Positions 45,526-54,063 of a stretch of DNA of 64,000 bases are shown here, one piece after another. The DNA is from Gemmobacter aquaticus (lineage in GTDB: Bacteria > Pseudomonadota > Alphaproteobacteria > Rhodobacterales > Rhodobacteraceae): positions 1 to 64,000 of the forward strand of contig NZ_VOAK01000011.1 in NCBI RefSeq assembly GCF_007859075.1. The letters are read 5' to 3'. Position 1 is the first letter of the stretch; the number at the start of each line of letters is the position of its first letter. The notes under the pieces are model-generated. The model ran no database searches and was not told the origin of the DNA. It saw only the letters and a program-made list of their open reading frames with translations. Made by a program: the position numbers and the translations under genes.

Positions 45526-46770
45526 TCAGAAGCGTTGTGGCGAGAAGGGGGTCATGTCGATCGCGGGGGCCGTTCCGGTAACCAGATCCGCCACCAGCCG
45601 CGCAGTGCCTGCGGATTGCGTCAGGCCCAGATGGCCGTGGCCAAAGGCGTAGGTCACGCGTGATGTGGCGCGCGCCTTGCCGATGGCGGGCAGGCTGTCG
45701 GGAAGCGACGGGCGGAAGCCCATCCATTGAACACCACCCGTGGGGCGCAGCCCGGGAAGAAAGCTCTGTGCCTTCTTGAGCATGGCCTCGGACCGGCGGA
45801 AGTTCGGCGGCAGATCCAGCCCGCCCAGTTCGACCGCGCCGCCCACGCGGATGCCACTGGCAAGCCGGGTGATGACAAAACCATGCCCGCCAAAGGTTAT
45901 CTGTGTGCGCAGGTCAAAGGCATCGCCGGGCAGGGTGGTGTTGTAGCCGCGCTCGGTTTCCAGCGGGATACGCTCACCCATACCGCGGGCCAGAAGATGG
46001 GAATGCGCGCCTGCCGCCAGCACGACCTGCGCCGCGCGCCGTGTCTGGCCGTCGGCCAGCGTCAGCGTGACGCCTGCGTCATCGGGAGTAAGGGCCACGA
46101 CCTCGCCTTGGGTCACCTCGCCGCCCTGTGTGCGCAGACGTTCGGCCAGGGCGAGCGTGTAGTCCTTGGGGTCGGTGATCGAGTACCAGCCGGGGGTAAA
46201 GGTGCCGCGGATGAAGCGGGGCGAAAGGCCGGGCTGAACCTCGGCCATTTCTTCGGGGTCCATATGGCGGAAGTCGATCCCGTGATCGGCCCGCGCCTGC
46301 CAGCCCGGCAAGGATGCGCGGAACTCGGCCTCTGTCTCATAGACCTGCAGGTTGCCTTCCTTGCGCAGCATCGCGAGCAAGCCTGTTGCCGCAAGAAACG
46401 GCTCCAGCTCGGCCTTGGACAGATCCATCAGCGCCGTCTGTGCGCGGGTCGAGGCTGCAACCCGCGATGGTGCGCAAGCCCGCCAGAAGCGATACATCCA
46501 GGGCGCGATGCGCAGCGCATAGGCGGGTGGCACGCTCAGCGGTCCGAGCGGGTCGAGGAGCCACTTGGGCGCCTTGCGCAGGATCCCCGGAGAGGCCAGC
46601 GGCAGGATGTCGGTAAAGGCAAAGGCGCCGGCATTCCCCGCCGAAGCCCCCGCAGCCGGCCCTTCGCGGTCAAGCACGGTCACGGTTCGCCCCCGCGCCC
46701 GCAAGGCCAGTGCGGCCGACAGGCCGACAACACCCGCGCCGACCACGATCACATCAATATTCCGGTCCAA
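45526..46770 (-). CDS. FAD-dependent D-hydroxyproline oxidase/dehydrogenase (DadA-like)
   Basis: A 414-residue flavoprotein. DVIVVGAGVVGLSAALALRA is the FAD-binding GxGxxG motif, followed by VTVLDREGPAAGAS. The C-terminal GGVQWMGFRPSLPDSLPAIG then FGHGHLGLTQSAGTARLVADL is typical of DAO/DadA enzymes. It oxidises cis-4-hydroxy-D-proline to delta-1-pyrroline-4-hydroxy-2-carboxylate. The start is put at TTG 46770, 7 bp after the stop of the ATPase gene; an upstream in-frame start would overlap that gene. Confidence 0.85.
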   Translation of the reverse strand: MDRNIDVIVVGAGVVGLSAALALRARGRTVTVLDREGPAAGASAGNAGAFAFTDILPLASPGILRKAPKWLLDPLGPLSVPPAYALRIAPWMYRFWRACAPSRVAASTRAQTALMDLSKAELEPFLAATGLLAMLRKEGNLQVYETEAEFRASLPGWQARADHGIDFRHMDPEEMAEVQPGLSPRFIRGTFTPGWYSITDPKDYTLALAERLRTQGGEVTQGEVVALTPDDAGVTLTLADGQTRRAAQVVLAAGAHSHLLARGMGERIPLETERGYNTTLPGDAFDLRTQITFGGHGFVITRLASGIRVGGAVELGGLDLPPNFRRSEAMLKKAQSFLPGLRPTGGVQWMGFRPSLPDSLPAIGKARATSRVTYAFGHGHLGLTQSAGTARLVADLVTGTAPAIDMTPFSPQRF

Positions 46771-46777
46771 TTTGGCC

Positions 46778-47500
46778 TCAGTGGGTAGCGGCAAGGAACT
46801 TCTGAAGCTCCGGGTCTTTCGGAGCGCCGAACAGCTGGTCAGGCGCTGCAATCTCGGCCATCACGCCCTTGTGGAAGAAGGCCACCCGGTCAGACACCTC
46901 GCGCGCAAACTTCATCTCATGCGTGACGCAGATCATGGTCATCCCCTCGGATGCCAGCATCCGCAGCGTATCCAGCACCTCGCCCACAAGCTGCGGGTCC
47001 AGCGCCGAGGTCACCTCGTCAAACAGCATGTAATCGGGCGACATGGCCAGCGCGCGGGCAATGGCCATGCGCTGCTGCTGCCCGCCCGAAAGCCGTGACG
47101 GATAGACCTTGAGCTTCTCGCCCAGACCCACGTGGTTCAGCTGCTTGACCGCCTCGGCCTCGGCGTCAGCCTTGCTGCGCTTCAAGACCTTGACCTGTGC
47201 AAGCATCACGTTTTCCAGCACCGTCAGGTGCGGGAAGGCGTTCCATTGCTGGAACACGATGCCGATCTTGCGGCGCAGCTTGTTCAGGTCTGTCGTCTTG
47301 GCGTGAACCTCGACACCATCGACGAGGATCCGGCCGGAGTCGATGGGTTCGAGCCCGTTGATGCAGGTCAGAAGCGTTGACTTCCCTGACCCCGAGCCGC
47401 CGATCACCGTCAGCACCTCGCCCTTGGCCACCGTCAGGTTGATGCCCTTGAGCACCTCGAGCGGGCCAAAGGATTTGCGGACATTCTCGATCTCAATCAT
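46778..47500 (-). CDS. polar amino-acid ABC transporter ATPase
   Basis: A 240-residue GlnQ/HisP-type subunit: Walker A GGSGSGKST, Q-loop VFQQWNAFPHLTVLENVMLA, signature LSGGQQQRMAIARAL, Walker B YMLFDEVTSALDP and H-loop CVTHEM are complete. Start at MIEIENVRKSFGPLEVL (47500) overlaps the permease stop by 8 bp. It drives uptake, most probably of hydroxyproline given its operon. Confidence 0.95.
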   Translation of the reverse strand: MIEIENVRKSFGPLEVLKGINLTVAKGEVLTVIGGSGSGKSTLLTCINGLEPIDSGRILVDGVEVHAKTTDLNKLRRKIGIVFQQWNAFPHLTVLENVMLAQVKVLKRSKADAEAEAVKQLNHVGLGEKLKVYPSRLSGGQQQRMAIARALAMSPDYMLFDEVTSALDPQLVGEVLDTLRMLASEGMTMICVTHEMKFAREVSDRVAFFHKGVMAEIAAPDQLFGAPKDPELQKFLAATH

Positions 47501-48146
47501 TGGACCACCGTTTTTCCAGATAACCGCCAAACCGGGCGATTGGGAAGGAAATGAGGAAATAGAACAGGCCGCAGATCATCAGCAGGAACAGTGGCTCCTG
47601 CAGGCGCGTGATCAGGATCTGGGTGGATTTCAGCAGTTCCACCACCTGCACGATATAGACAAGGGCCGAGTCCTTCATGACCCCGAGCGCAAGCCCGATC
47701 CATGAGGGCAGGGCCACACGCGTGGCCAGCGGCAGCACGACATAGGTCATGTCCTGCCCCCAGGTCATGCCAAGCGATCGCGCGGCCCGGCGCAGGGTCT
47801 GCGGCACCGACTCGATCCCGCCGCGCACGATCTCGGCGCAATAGGCTGCGGTGTAGAGTGAGAGCACTCCGCAGGCCACGGCAAAGCCCGAGATGCGCAG
47901 GCCGAGGACGGTCGTGATGAAAGCATTCGCCAGAACAAGCTGGATCAGCAGCGGGATGGAGCGGAACACATCCAGCACAAGCGTCATCGGCGTCGCCCAC
48001 CAGGGGCCGATCTGATAACGGATCACCCCGAACAAGATCCCGAGGATCGTACCGAAGAAAACCGAGATCGCCGTCACAAGGAGCGTCATCCCGGCGCCCT
48101 TGGCGAGGAAGACCAGATCGTTCGCGGTCAGTGCGGTATCAAACAT
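47493..48146 (-). CDS. amino-acid ABC transporter permease
   Basis: A 217-residue HisMQ-type permease with about five helices. YCAEIVRGGIESVPQTLRRA then ARSLGMTWGQDMTYVVLPLA contains the EAA loop that docks to the ATPase. It pairs with the next permease as a heterodimer. Twelve bases separate the two genes. Confidence 0.9.
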   Translation of the reverse strand: MFDTALTANDLVFLAKGAGMTLLVTAISVFFGTILGILFGVIRYQIGPWWATPMTLVLDVFRSIPLLIQLVLANAFITTVLGLRISGFAVACGVLSLYTAAYCAEIVRGGIESVPQTLRRAARSLGMTWGQDMTYVVLPLATRVALPSWIGLALGVMKDSALVYIVQVVELLKSTQILITRLQEPLFLLMICGLFYFLISFPIARFGGYLEKRWSND

Positions 48147-48158
48147 CTGATTTCCCCC

Positions 48159-48824
48159 TCAATACCGGAAGAGCCGCGCCGCAAGCAGGCGGGCCGAGAG
48201 GGTGATCGCCTTGGTGATCACATAGAAGATGACCGCAGCGATGGCGAAAAGCTCGAAGGTCCGGAAGGTGCGGGCATTCAGCTCGCTCGTCACACCATAG
48301 AGGTCGGTGTTCATTGCGACGACAGCGCCAAGCGACGTCATCAGGATGGCCCAGACCATCTGGTTCGTCATGGGCAGGAAGGAAATGCGCAGCATCTGCG
48401 GCAGGATCACATTCTGGAAGGCCTGGATCGGCGACATCCCCAGTGACCGCGCGGCGCGGGTCTGTGTCTCGGGGATGGCCTTCAGCGCGCCGCGGAAGTT
48501 CTCGGTCAGATAGCCCGCATTGTTGAACGCGATCCCGATCAGCAGCGACAGATAGGGTGACAGGTGGATGCCGAAGCCGCCAAGGCCGAAATGCACCATA
48601 TAGATCTGGAACAGCGCGGGCGTATTCCGCGCGATCTCGACCCAGGTGGTTGCGATGGCGGAAAGCGGGCGACTGCCCGAAAGGCGGAACAGGGTCAGCA
48701 GAATGGCGACGGTGATCCCGATAGCCATCGACAGCACGGCGATCTCGATGGTGACGAGCGCCCCTTCCAGCATCTGCGGAAGTGAGCTTAGCGCCTGGTT
48801 CCAGCGGAAATTATAGTTGAACAT
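48159..48824 (-). CDS. amino-acid ABC transporter permease
   Basis: A 221-residue HisMQ-type permease: LTENFRGALKAIPETQTRAA then RSLGMSPIQAFQNVILPQML is the EAA loop. MLEGALVTIEIAVLSMAIGI is the first helix. Partner of the preceding permease in the same importer. Confidence 0.9.
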   Translation of the reverse strand: MFNYNFRWNQALSSLPQMLEGALVTIEIAVLSMAIGITVAILLTLFRLSGSRPLSAIATTWVEIARNTPALFQIYMVHFGLGGFGIHLSPYLSLLIGIAFNNAGYLTENFRGALKAIPETQTRAARSLGMSPIQAFQNVILPQMLRISFLPMTNQMVWAILMTSLGAVVAMNTDLYGVTSELNARTFRTFELFAIAAVIFYVITKAITLSARLLAARLFRY

Positions 48825-48893
48825 GGCCGCCTCTGGTCAGGGAAGGCGGTGGCGACGCGGGCGCATGTCCCGCGTCGCCACACGGTTCCGGTA

Positions 48894-49703
48894 TCAGCGA
48901 TAGACGCCCTCGACGATCAGGCTGGCGGGTTCGCCGTCGCCGACCCATTTCTTGTAAAGCTCGTTGTAGCGACCGGTACGGACCTGCTGGTTGATGAACA
49001 GGTTCATGTAGTTGATCAGGCCGTACTCTTCGCGAAGCGTGATCAGGGCCACATAATCCGGCACCATCGGGGTCTTGTCCACGATCTTGATGCCCGGGTA
49101 GTTGCCAGACTTCACATTGGCCTGGGATACCTCGACCGTCGCCACGGTCGCATCAAGCTGGCCCTGGCTCAGCGCGAGGAAGACATCAGCCTGCGTCTGG
49201 TACGGACGGAACTCGCCCTCGCCCCATTCCTTGACCTTGCCTTCAAGCCAGATCGCCTCATAGGTGCCGGCGGTGGCGCCCACGACCTTGCCCTTCATGT
49301 CTTCCCAGGTCGACATCTCGATCTTCTCGTTCGCGACGACAGCGTTTTCGAACGAGTAGTATGGGATGGTGAAGCCGACTGTCTTGGCGCGCTCCAGCGT
49401 GTCCGAAGTCGAAGCGACCGCGATGTCAACGCGGCCGGACATCAGCGAGGGGATCCGCTCGGGGAAGGTGGTTTCCACGATCTCGGCGGTCACACCAAGA
49501 GCGGCGGCCAGATCGTTGCAGTAGTCGACGTCAAAGCCCACCGGGTTGTTGCTGGCATCGCGCGACCCCATCGGCGGGAAGTCGAGCACCACAGCGCAGC
49601 GCAGCGTGCCCGAGGCGATGATGTCGTCAAGCTTGTCCGCCTGCGCCGGAAGCGCCAGTGCGGTGGCCGCCAGAAGGCCTGCGGCAAGAACTGAAGTCTT
49701 CAT
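48894..49703 (-). CDS. amino-acid ABC transporter substrate-binding protein
   Basis: A 269-residue family 3 binding protein with a signal peptide (VLAAGLLAATALALPAQA). LRCAVVLDFPPMGSRDASNN then PVGFDVDYCNDLAAAL...VDIAVASTSDTLERAKTVGF follows the family plan, with the Arg of ERAK region that holds the ligand carboxylate. Likely ligand hydroxyproline or a related imino acid. A half-site like the GntR palindrome (ATTGTCGAA) lies about 15 bp upstream of its start. Confidence 0.9.
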   Translation of the reverse strand: MKTSVLAAGLLAATALALPAQADKLDDIIASGTLRCAVVLDFPPMGSRDASNNPVGFDVDYCNDLAAALGVTAEIVETTFPERIPSLMSGRVDIAVASTSDTLERAKTVGFTIPYYSFENAVVANEKIEMSTWEDMKGKVVGATAGTYEAIWLEGKVKEWGEGEFRPYQTQADVFLALSQGQLDATVATVEVSQANVKSGNYPGIKIVDKTPMVPDYVALITLREEYGLINYMNLFINQQVRTGRYNELYKKWVGDGEPASLIVEGVYR

Positions 49704-49867
49704 GTCTCTCTCCCTTTTTATTGTCGAACGTTACGAGTCACTCACCAAAGACTATCCCACCGGCACCACAACAAAGCAATCTCTAAATACAGCCAGTATG
49801 CAAGAAGTATCCAAGATTATCTATGCCCCATGCAATCGCACCGGGGCGAGGGCGCGGGACGGGCGGA

Positions 49868-51382
49868 TCACATCTGAAAGTCGGCCGGCAACAGCGCCGC
49901 CGGAATGTTCTGGTAGCTGACGGGCCGCAGGAATCGGCGGATCGACAGCGTGCCGACCGAGGTGGCACCGAAGTTCGTGCTGGCGGGGTAGGGACCGCCA
50001 TGGACCATGGCATCGCAGACCTCGACCCCTGTCGGGTAGCCGTTTGCCAGGACCCGCCCGGCCTTGCGTTCCAGCACCGGCATCAGGCGGCGGCCAAGGG
50101 CGGTGTCCTCGGCATCAAGATGCAGCGTCGCTGTCAACTGGCCTTGCAGGCTCTGCGCAATGGCAAGCATCTCTTGGGTATCGGCGGCGGTGACGATCAG
50201 GCCAAGCGGACCAAAGACCTCTTCGGCCAAGTCGTGATCCGCCAGCCAGTCGGCGCCCCGGACCATGAACAATTGCGGCGTCGCCTGCCGCCTGTCGCAG
50301 ACTTGCGTCAGCAGCGACTGAACGCCTGGCGCCCCGGCGATCCGGTCGCGGCCCTGAACATAGGCTTGTGCGATCCCCTCGGTCAGCATCACCTGGGCGC
50401 CCACGGATGCGAGGGCCGCGATCGTTGCCTCGGCCAGCGCCTGCGCCTGATCGGCCATCACAACCGCGATCCCCGGATTGGTGCAGAACTGGCCAGCGCC
50501 CATCGTCAGACTGGCGGCCCATCCCTGCGCGATCTGTGCGCCGCGGGTGCTCATCGCCGCTGGCAGCAGGAACATCGGATTGACCGATCCCAGCTCGCCA
50601 AAGAACGGGATCGGCTCAGGGCGTGCCGCGCAGAGGTTGAAAAGCGCGCGCCCCCCGGCCAGCGAGCCCGTGAAACCCACCGCCTTGATCATGGGATGCG
50701 ACACCAGCGCCTCGCCCACACGGCGGTTTCCGCCTTGGATCAGGCTGAAGGCGCCCGGATGGACGTTGCATTTTTGTAGCGCGGCGAGGATGGCTTCGGC
50801 CACGATCTCGCCCGTGCCGGGGTGCGCCGAGTGACCCTTGACCACGACGGGGCAGCCTGCAGCCAGCGCCGCCGCCGTATCCCCCCCGGCGGTCGAGAAG
50901 GCGAGCGGAAAGTTCGATGCGCCAAAGACAGCGACCGGCCCGATGGGCCGCTGGATCATCCGGATCTCGGGGCGCGGCAGAGGCTGGCGGTCGGGAAGGG
51001 CCGGATCGATACGCCGGTCGAGATAGGCGCCCGTCTCGATATGATCGGCAAAGAGCCGCAACTGACCGGTCGTGCGTCCGCGCTCGCCATTCAGCCTGGC
51101 CTCTGGCAGGCCGGTTTCCTCGCAGCCGATCTGGGTAATGGCGGCGGCACGCGCGTCAATCTCATCGGCGATCGCACGCAACAGGGCGGCGCGTTCTGCC
51201 CGCGACGACCAGCCAAAAGACCAGAAGGCATCTTCTGCCGCCCGCGCGGCCTGATCGACAAGCTCGACGGTTCCGGCCGCGAAGTCATGGGCAGGGCCAT
51301 GCGCCGGTTCCGAGCGGAACGTGCCCTCTCCACCAAGCCAGGTGCCCGCGATCAGGTGTTTGCCATGGGGGGTGAAGGTCAT
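49868..51382 (-). CDS. 2,5-dioxovalerate (ketoglutarate semialdehyde) dehydrogenase
   Basis: A 504-residue aldehyde dehydrogenase. PIGPVAVFGASNFPLAFSTA is the NADP-site start, PFFGELGSVNPMFLLP the catalytic Glu region and GAGQFCTNPGIAVV holds the catalytic Cys. Unusually short FGWSSRAERAALLRAIADEI and GCEETGLPEARLNGERGRTT mark the alpha-ketoglutaric-semialdehyde group. It gives alpha-ketoglutarate, the last step of hydroxyproline breakdown. The frame is open further upstream; ATG 51382 begins the conserved part. Confidence 0.85.
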   Translation of the reverse strand: MTFTPHGKHLIAGTWLGGEGTFRSEPAHGPAHDFAAGTVELVDQAARAAEDAFWSFGWSSRAERAALLRAIADEIDARAAAITQIGCEETGLPEARLNGERGRTTGQLRLFADHIETGAYLDRRIDPALPDRQPLPRPEIRMIQRPIGPVAVFGASNFPLAFSTAGGDTAAALAAGCPVVVKGHSAHPGTGEIVAEAILAALQKCNVHPGAFSLIQGGNRRVGEALVSHPMIKAVGFTGSLAGGRALFNLCAARPEPIPFFGELGSVNPMFLLPAAMSTRGAQIAQGWAASLTMGAGQFCTNPGIAVVMADQAQALAEATIAALASVGAQVMLTEGIAQAYVQGRDRIAGAPGVQSLLTQVCDRRQATPQLFMVRGADWLADHDLAEEVFGPLGLIVTAADTQEMLAIAQSLQGQLTATLHLDAEDTALGRRLMPVLERKAGRVLANGYPTGVEVCDAMVHGGPYPASTNFGATSVGTLSIRRFLRPVSYQNIPAALLPADFQM

Positions 51383-51543
51383 GCCTCTGTCCTCTTCCAC
51401 GCAACGAAATGCTGCCCCCTGCGTCCAAAGTCGCCTTTGGCTGTGCAGAGCGTCTGGTCTCGTGCGTCTTTTGATGATGCGTGTCAGATATTCATCGCCC
51501 AAGGCCCCGTGTCGTAAGGCCTTGGGCGGTCAGTTCGATCCGA

Positions 51544-52506
51544 TCAGACCTTGCAGGACTGAACGACGCCCGGAAGCTTGCTCCACTCTGCATACCACGT
51601 CTTGAACTGGTGGTACTGCGTCTCGGCCCAGGCTTTCTGGCTCGGCGTCAGGGCATCGGTCGGGTTGAAGTGGAGCTCGTATTCGGCGTCGCCCTGCAGC
51701 ACCATCATGTGCTTGTAGTAGAGCACGAGGTCATAGCCTTCGTCCCACGACGAAAGAACATCCAGCGCCTCGCCCAGTTCCTGTGCGCGCTGACGTGCTT
51801 CAAGGTTTCCGCGCGCGGCGACCTTGGCAAGCTCGACAAAGTGCAGGATTTCTTTCGGCAGCACGTTGCCGATCCCGGTGATCGTGCCGGTGGCGCCACA
51901 TTTGACATATCCATGGTAGACGCCGGTATCCACGCCCGCCATCAGGATCACGCTTTCATCGGCGCTGGTGATGTGTTCGGCCGCATAGGTCATGGCCTTG
52001 GCGCCACCGAACTCCTTGAAGCCCACGAGGTTCGGGTGCTCGGCCCGCAGGGCAAAGAACAGATCGGCCTTGGTTTCGAACCCGTAGTAGGGGCTGTTGT
52101 AGATAACGGCTGGCAGGTTCGGCGCGGCGGAGAGCACAGCCTTGAAGTGGTTGCGCTGCGCGATCGGCGAGCCGCCACGCGACAGCACGCGGGGAATGAC
52201 CATGAGCCCAGCCGCGCCCACCTGCTGCGCATGGCCGGCAATGGCAGCGGCGCTGGCCGAATTGATTGCCCCGGTTCCCACAATGACCGGAATCCCGGCC
52301 TTCACCAGACGCTCCACCCCTTCCATGCGCTGTGCATCGGTCAGCAGTGGCCAGTCGCCCATCGACCCGCAATAGACGACTGCCGACATGCCGGCTGCGA
52401 TCAGCTCGCCCCCCTTGCGCACAAGCGCGTCGAAATCAGGTGTACGGTCAGCCTTGCAAGGCGTCATGAGTGCCGGGATCACCCCGGTGAAGATCGCGGT
52501 ATCCAT
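51544..52506 (-). CDS. pyrroline-4-hydroxy-2-carboxylate deaminase (DHDPS family)
   Basis: A 320-residue (beta/alpha)8 enzyme of the dihydrodipicolinate-synthase family. VYCGSMGDWPLLTDAQRMEG replaces the GTTGE... loop of true DHDPS, IYNSPYYGF holds the Tyr and LVGFKEFGG the Schiff-base Lys. Members in hydroxyproline loci turn delta-1-pyrroline-4-hydroxy-2-carboxylate into ketoglutarate semialdehyde and ammonia. CAGGAGATTCTG precedes ATG 52506. The GntR palindrome lies 88-102 bp upstream. Confidence 0.85.
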   Translation of the reverse strand: MDTAIFTGVIPALMTPCKADRTPDFDALVRKGGELIAAGMSAVVYCGSMGDWPLLTDAQRMEGVERLVKAGIPVIVGTGAINSASAAAIAGHAQQVGAAGLMVIPRVLSRGGSPIAQRNHFKAVLSAAPNLPAVIYNSPYYGFETKADLFFALRAEHPNLVGFKEFGGAKAMTYAAEHITSADESVILMAGVDTGVYHGYVKCGATGTITGIGNVLPKEILHFVELAKVAARGNLEARQRAQELGEALDVLSSWDEGYDLVLYYKHMMVLQGDAEYELHFNPTDALTPSQKAWAETQYHQFKTWYAEWSKLPGVVQSCKV

Positions 52507-52592
52507 CAGAATCTCCTGTTGATCGGGCTTGGCAGCACCGGACATGCCCCGGATGCCACCGAATCTCACAGGAAGAATACACCTTGCATTTT

Positions 52593-52608
52593 ATTTGTCG
52601 ACATAAAT
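52593..52608. promoter_or_regulatory. GntR-type palindrome ATTTGTCGACATAAAT
   Basis: The core TTTGTCGACATA differs at one position from TTTGTCGACAAA at 53345-53356. It lies in the gap between the gntR stop and the deaminase start, the right place to control the leftward catabolic unit. Inverted TTGTCGACAA cores are typical FCD/GntR sites. Confidence 0.65.
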
Positions 52609-52617
52609 TCGGCGCCG

Positions 52618-53322
52618 CTAGAGCTTCACGTCCTGACGCATGTCGCGGCTGAAGAACTGCTTGATCTGACGCACGATCTGGTCGGCATGTTCGCGCGCCA
52701 GACGGTCGCACAACTCGACATCGCGGGCCGCGATCGCGTTTATGATGCCTTCATGTTCGTCGGAGTATTCCTTGGGCAGGCGGTCATTGAATGACTGATA
52801 ATAGAGCCGAAGGATGCGCCGCCCCTCGTCGAGCAGCCTTAGGGTAAGTGCGGTGTAATAGGGGTTGCGACCCGCCTCTGCGATGGCGGCATGAAAGTCG
52901 CGGTTGACGGCGATCATCGCAAGCGGGTCTTGCGCTGCGACAGTTGCGGCATAGCGGGCCTGGTGTGCCCGGATAATCTCCAGATCCTCGGGCCGGTGAT
53001 GCTCGGCGGCCAGCCGCGTGGTGACCCGGTACATCAGCGTGATCGCGTCGAAGAAGGTATAGAGCTTGGTGAAGTCGATGTTTGCCACGATGGCCGAACG
53101 GTTCGGCAGTGTCTCGACCAATCCCTCGCCGGCCAGACGGACAAGTGCCTCGCGGATCGGGGTGCGTGACATGCCAAAGCGCTCGGCCAGATTCACTTCG
53201 TCGATCGGGCGGCCAGGTGGCAGTGCAAGGGTCAGGATCTCGTCCCGCAGCATCTCGTAGACCAGTCGCACGCCAGAGCCACGCTTGCGCTCGCCTCCAA
53301 GATCTTCGGCAGTTTCCGTCAT
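52618..53322 (-). CDS. GntR-family regulator (FCD domain) of the hydroxyproline genes
   Basis: A 234-residue protein. LVYEMLRDEILTLALPPGRP...NLAERFGMSRTPIREALVRL is the GntR winged helix; residues 85-225 (MYRVTTRLAAEHHRPEDLEI...NRDFHAAIAEAGRNPYYTAL...EHEGIINAIAARDVELCDRL) are the all-helical FCD ligand domain with metal-binding histidines. Presumably a repressor released by hydroxyproline or a pathway intermediate. Start at 53322; a longer frame is open upstream but covers the palindrome. Confidence 0.9.
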   Translation of the reverse strand: MTETAEDLGGERKRGSGVRLVYEMLRDEILTLALPPGRPIDEVNLAERFGMSRTPIREALVRLAGEGLVETLPNRSAIVANIDFTKLYTFFDAITLMYRVTTRLAAEHHRPEDLEIIRAHQARYAATVAAQDPLAMIAVNRDFHAAIAEAGRNPYYTALTLRLLDEGRRILRLYYQSFNDRLPKEYSDEHEGIINAIAARDVELCDRLAREHADQIVRQIKQFFSRDMRQDVKL

Positions 53323-53344
53323 ATGGTGGCCCCTTGGAACGCTG

Positions 53345-53356
53345 TTTGTCGACAAA
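53345..53356. promoter_or_regulatory. perfect palindrome TTTGTCGACAAA
   Basis: Twelve bases, perfectly symmetric, 23 bp before the regulator's own ATG and repeated almost exactly before the deaminase gene. Candidate site for autoregulation. Confidence 0.65.
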
Positions 53357-53392
53357 GTTTTTTTAACGCGCCGAGGTTGGCGGAGCAACGGC

Positions 53393-53992
53393 TTATGTTG
53401 GCGCCGCGGAGCGTGAACCGGTTGCCTGACCAGAGGCAACCAGTATCCGCGCGGCCTGACCTGCTGCCAGCGCATAGCCGGGGTCGCGGTGGACCAGCAT
53501 GGCCGAGAATGCGCCGTCAATCAGCACGGCGATCTGGCGCGCGGTGGCCTCTGGCGCGGCAAGGCCAGCCTCGCGGAAGGTTTCGGCCAGCCAGCCCTCG
53601 ACCTTCTTCTTGTGCGCGGCCCCCACGACCCGCGCCGGATGTCCCGGCATGTTCGCCAGTTCCGCAGTGGTGCGCAGGAAGCCGCAGCCTTTCCAGGCGG
53701 GGTGCCGGGCCGCCCTGGCCATGCGTCCGAAAAAGGCCTCCATCCGGTCGGGGAGGCTGCCTTCAGCCTCGTGCAGCCATCGGGCGAAAGCGGCGAGGTT
53801 CGGCGCATCGCGCGCGCTGAGATAGGCCGCCACCAGATCGTCCTTGCTGGCAAAGTGATAGTAGAGCGTCTTCTTTGTCACGCCGGCTTTCTCGGCGATC
53901 GCGTCGACGCTGACCGCCCTGATCCCCTCGGCGTAGAAAAGATGGGCGGCAGCCTTGATGATGCGGTCGCGGGTCGGGGTCTTGGCATCCAT
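53393..53992 (-). CDS. TetR-family regulator
   Basis: A 199-residue protein: TRDRIIKAAAHLFYAEGIRA then VSVDAIAEKAGVTKKTLYYH then FASKDDLVAAYL is the TetR helix-turn-helix. The C-terminal ligand domain (residues 70-190) has FLRTTAELANMPGHPARVVG. It is divergent from the enoyl-CoA hydratase gene 71 bp away and probably controls it and itself. Confidence 0.9.
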   Translation of the reverse strand: MDAKTPTRDRIIKAAAHLFYAEGIRAVSVDAIAEKAGVTKKTLYYHFASKDDLVAAYLSARDAPNLAAFARWLHEAEGSLPDRMEAFFGRMARAARHPAWKGCGFLRTTAELANMPGHPARVVGAAHKKKVEGWLAETFREAGLAAPEATARQIAVLIDGAFSAMLVHRDPGYALAAGQAARILVASGQATGSRSAAPT

Positions 53993-53996
53993 GTAT

Positions 53997-54006
53997 ACTG
54001 ACCAGT
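53997..54006. promoter_or_regulatory. near-palindrome ACTGACCAGT
   Basis: Ten bases with one mismatch in symmetry, 4 bp upstream of the TetR ATG and about 57 bp before the divergent hydratase gene. A TetR operator at this spot would block both genes. Short, so only a candidate. Confidence 0.35.
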
Positions 54007-54063
54007 GAGTTTTTTATCTGCCTCAGCCTGCTACGGTTTCCTTCAGCCATCAAGGAGGTTGCG

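Noticed and set aside
53345-53520. Longer version of the GntR gene starting near 53520
   Set aside because: The extra residues are low-complexity Arg/Pro sequence, overlap the TetR gene end and cover the perfect palindrome; the conserved protein starts at 53322.
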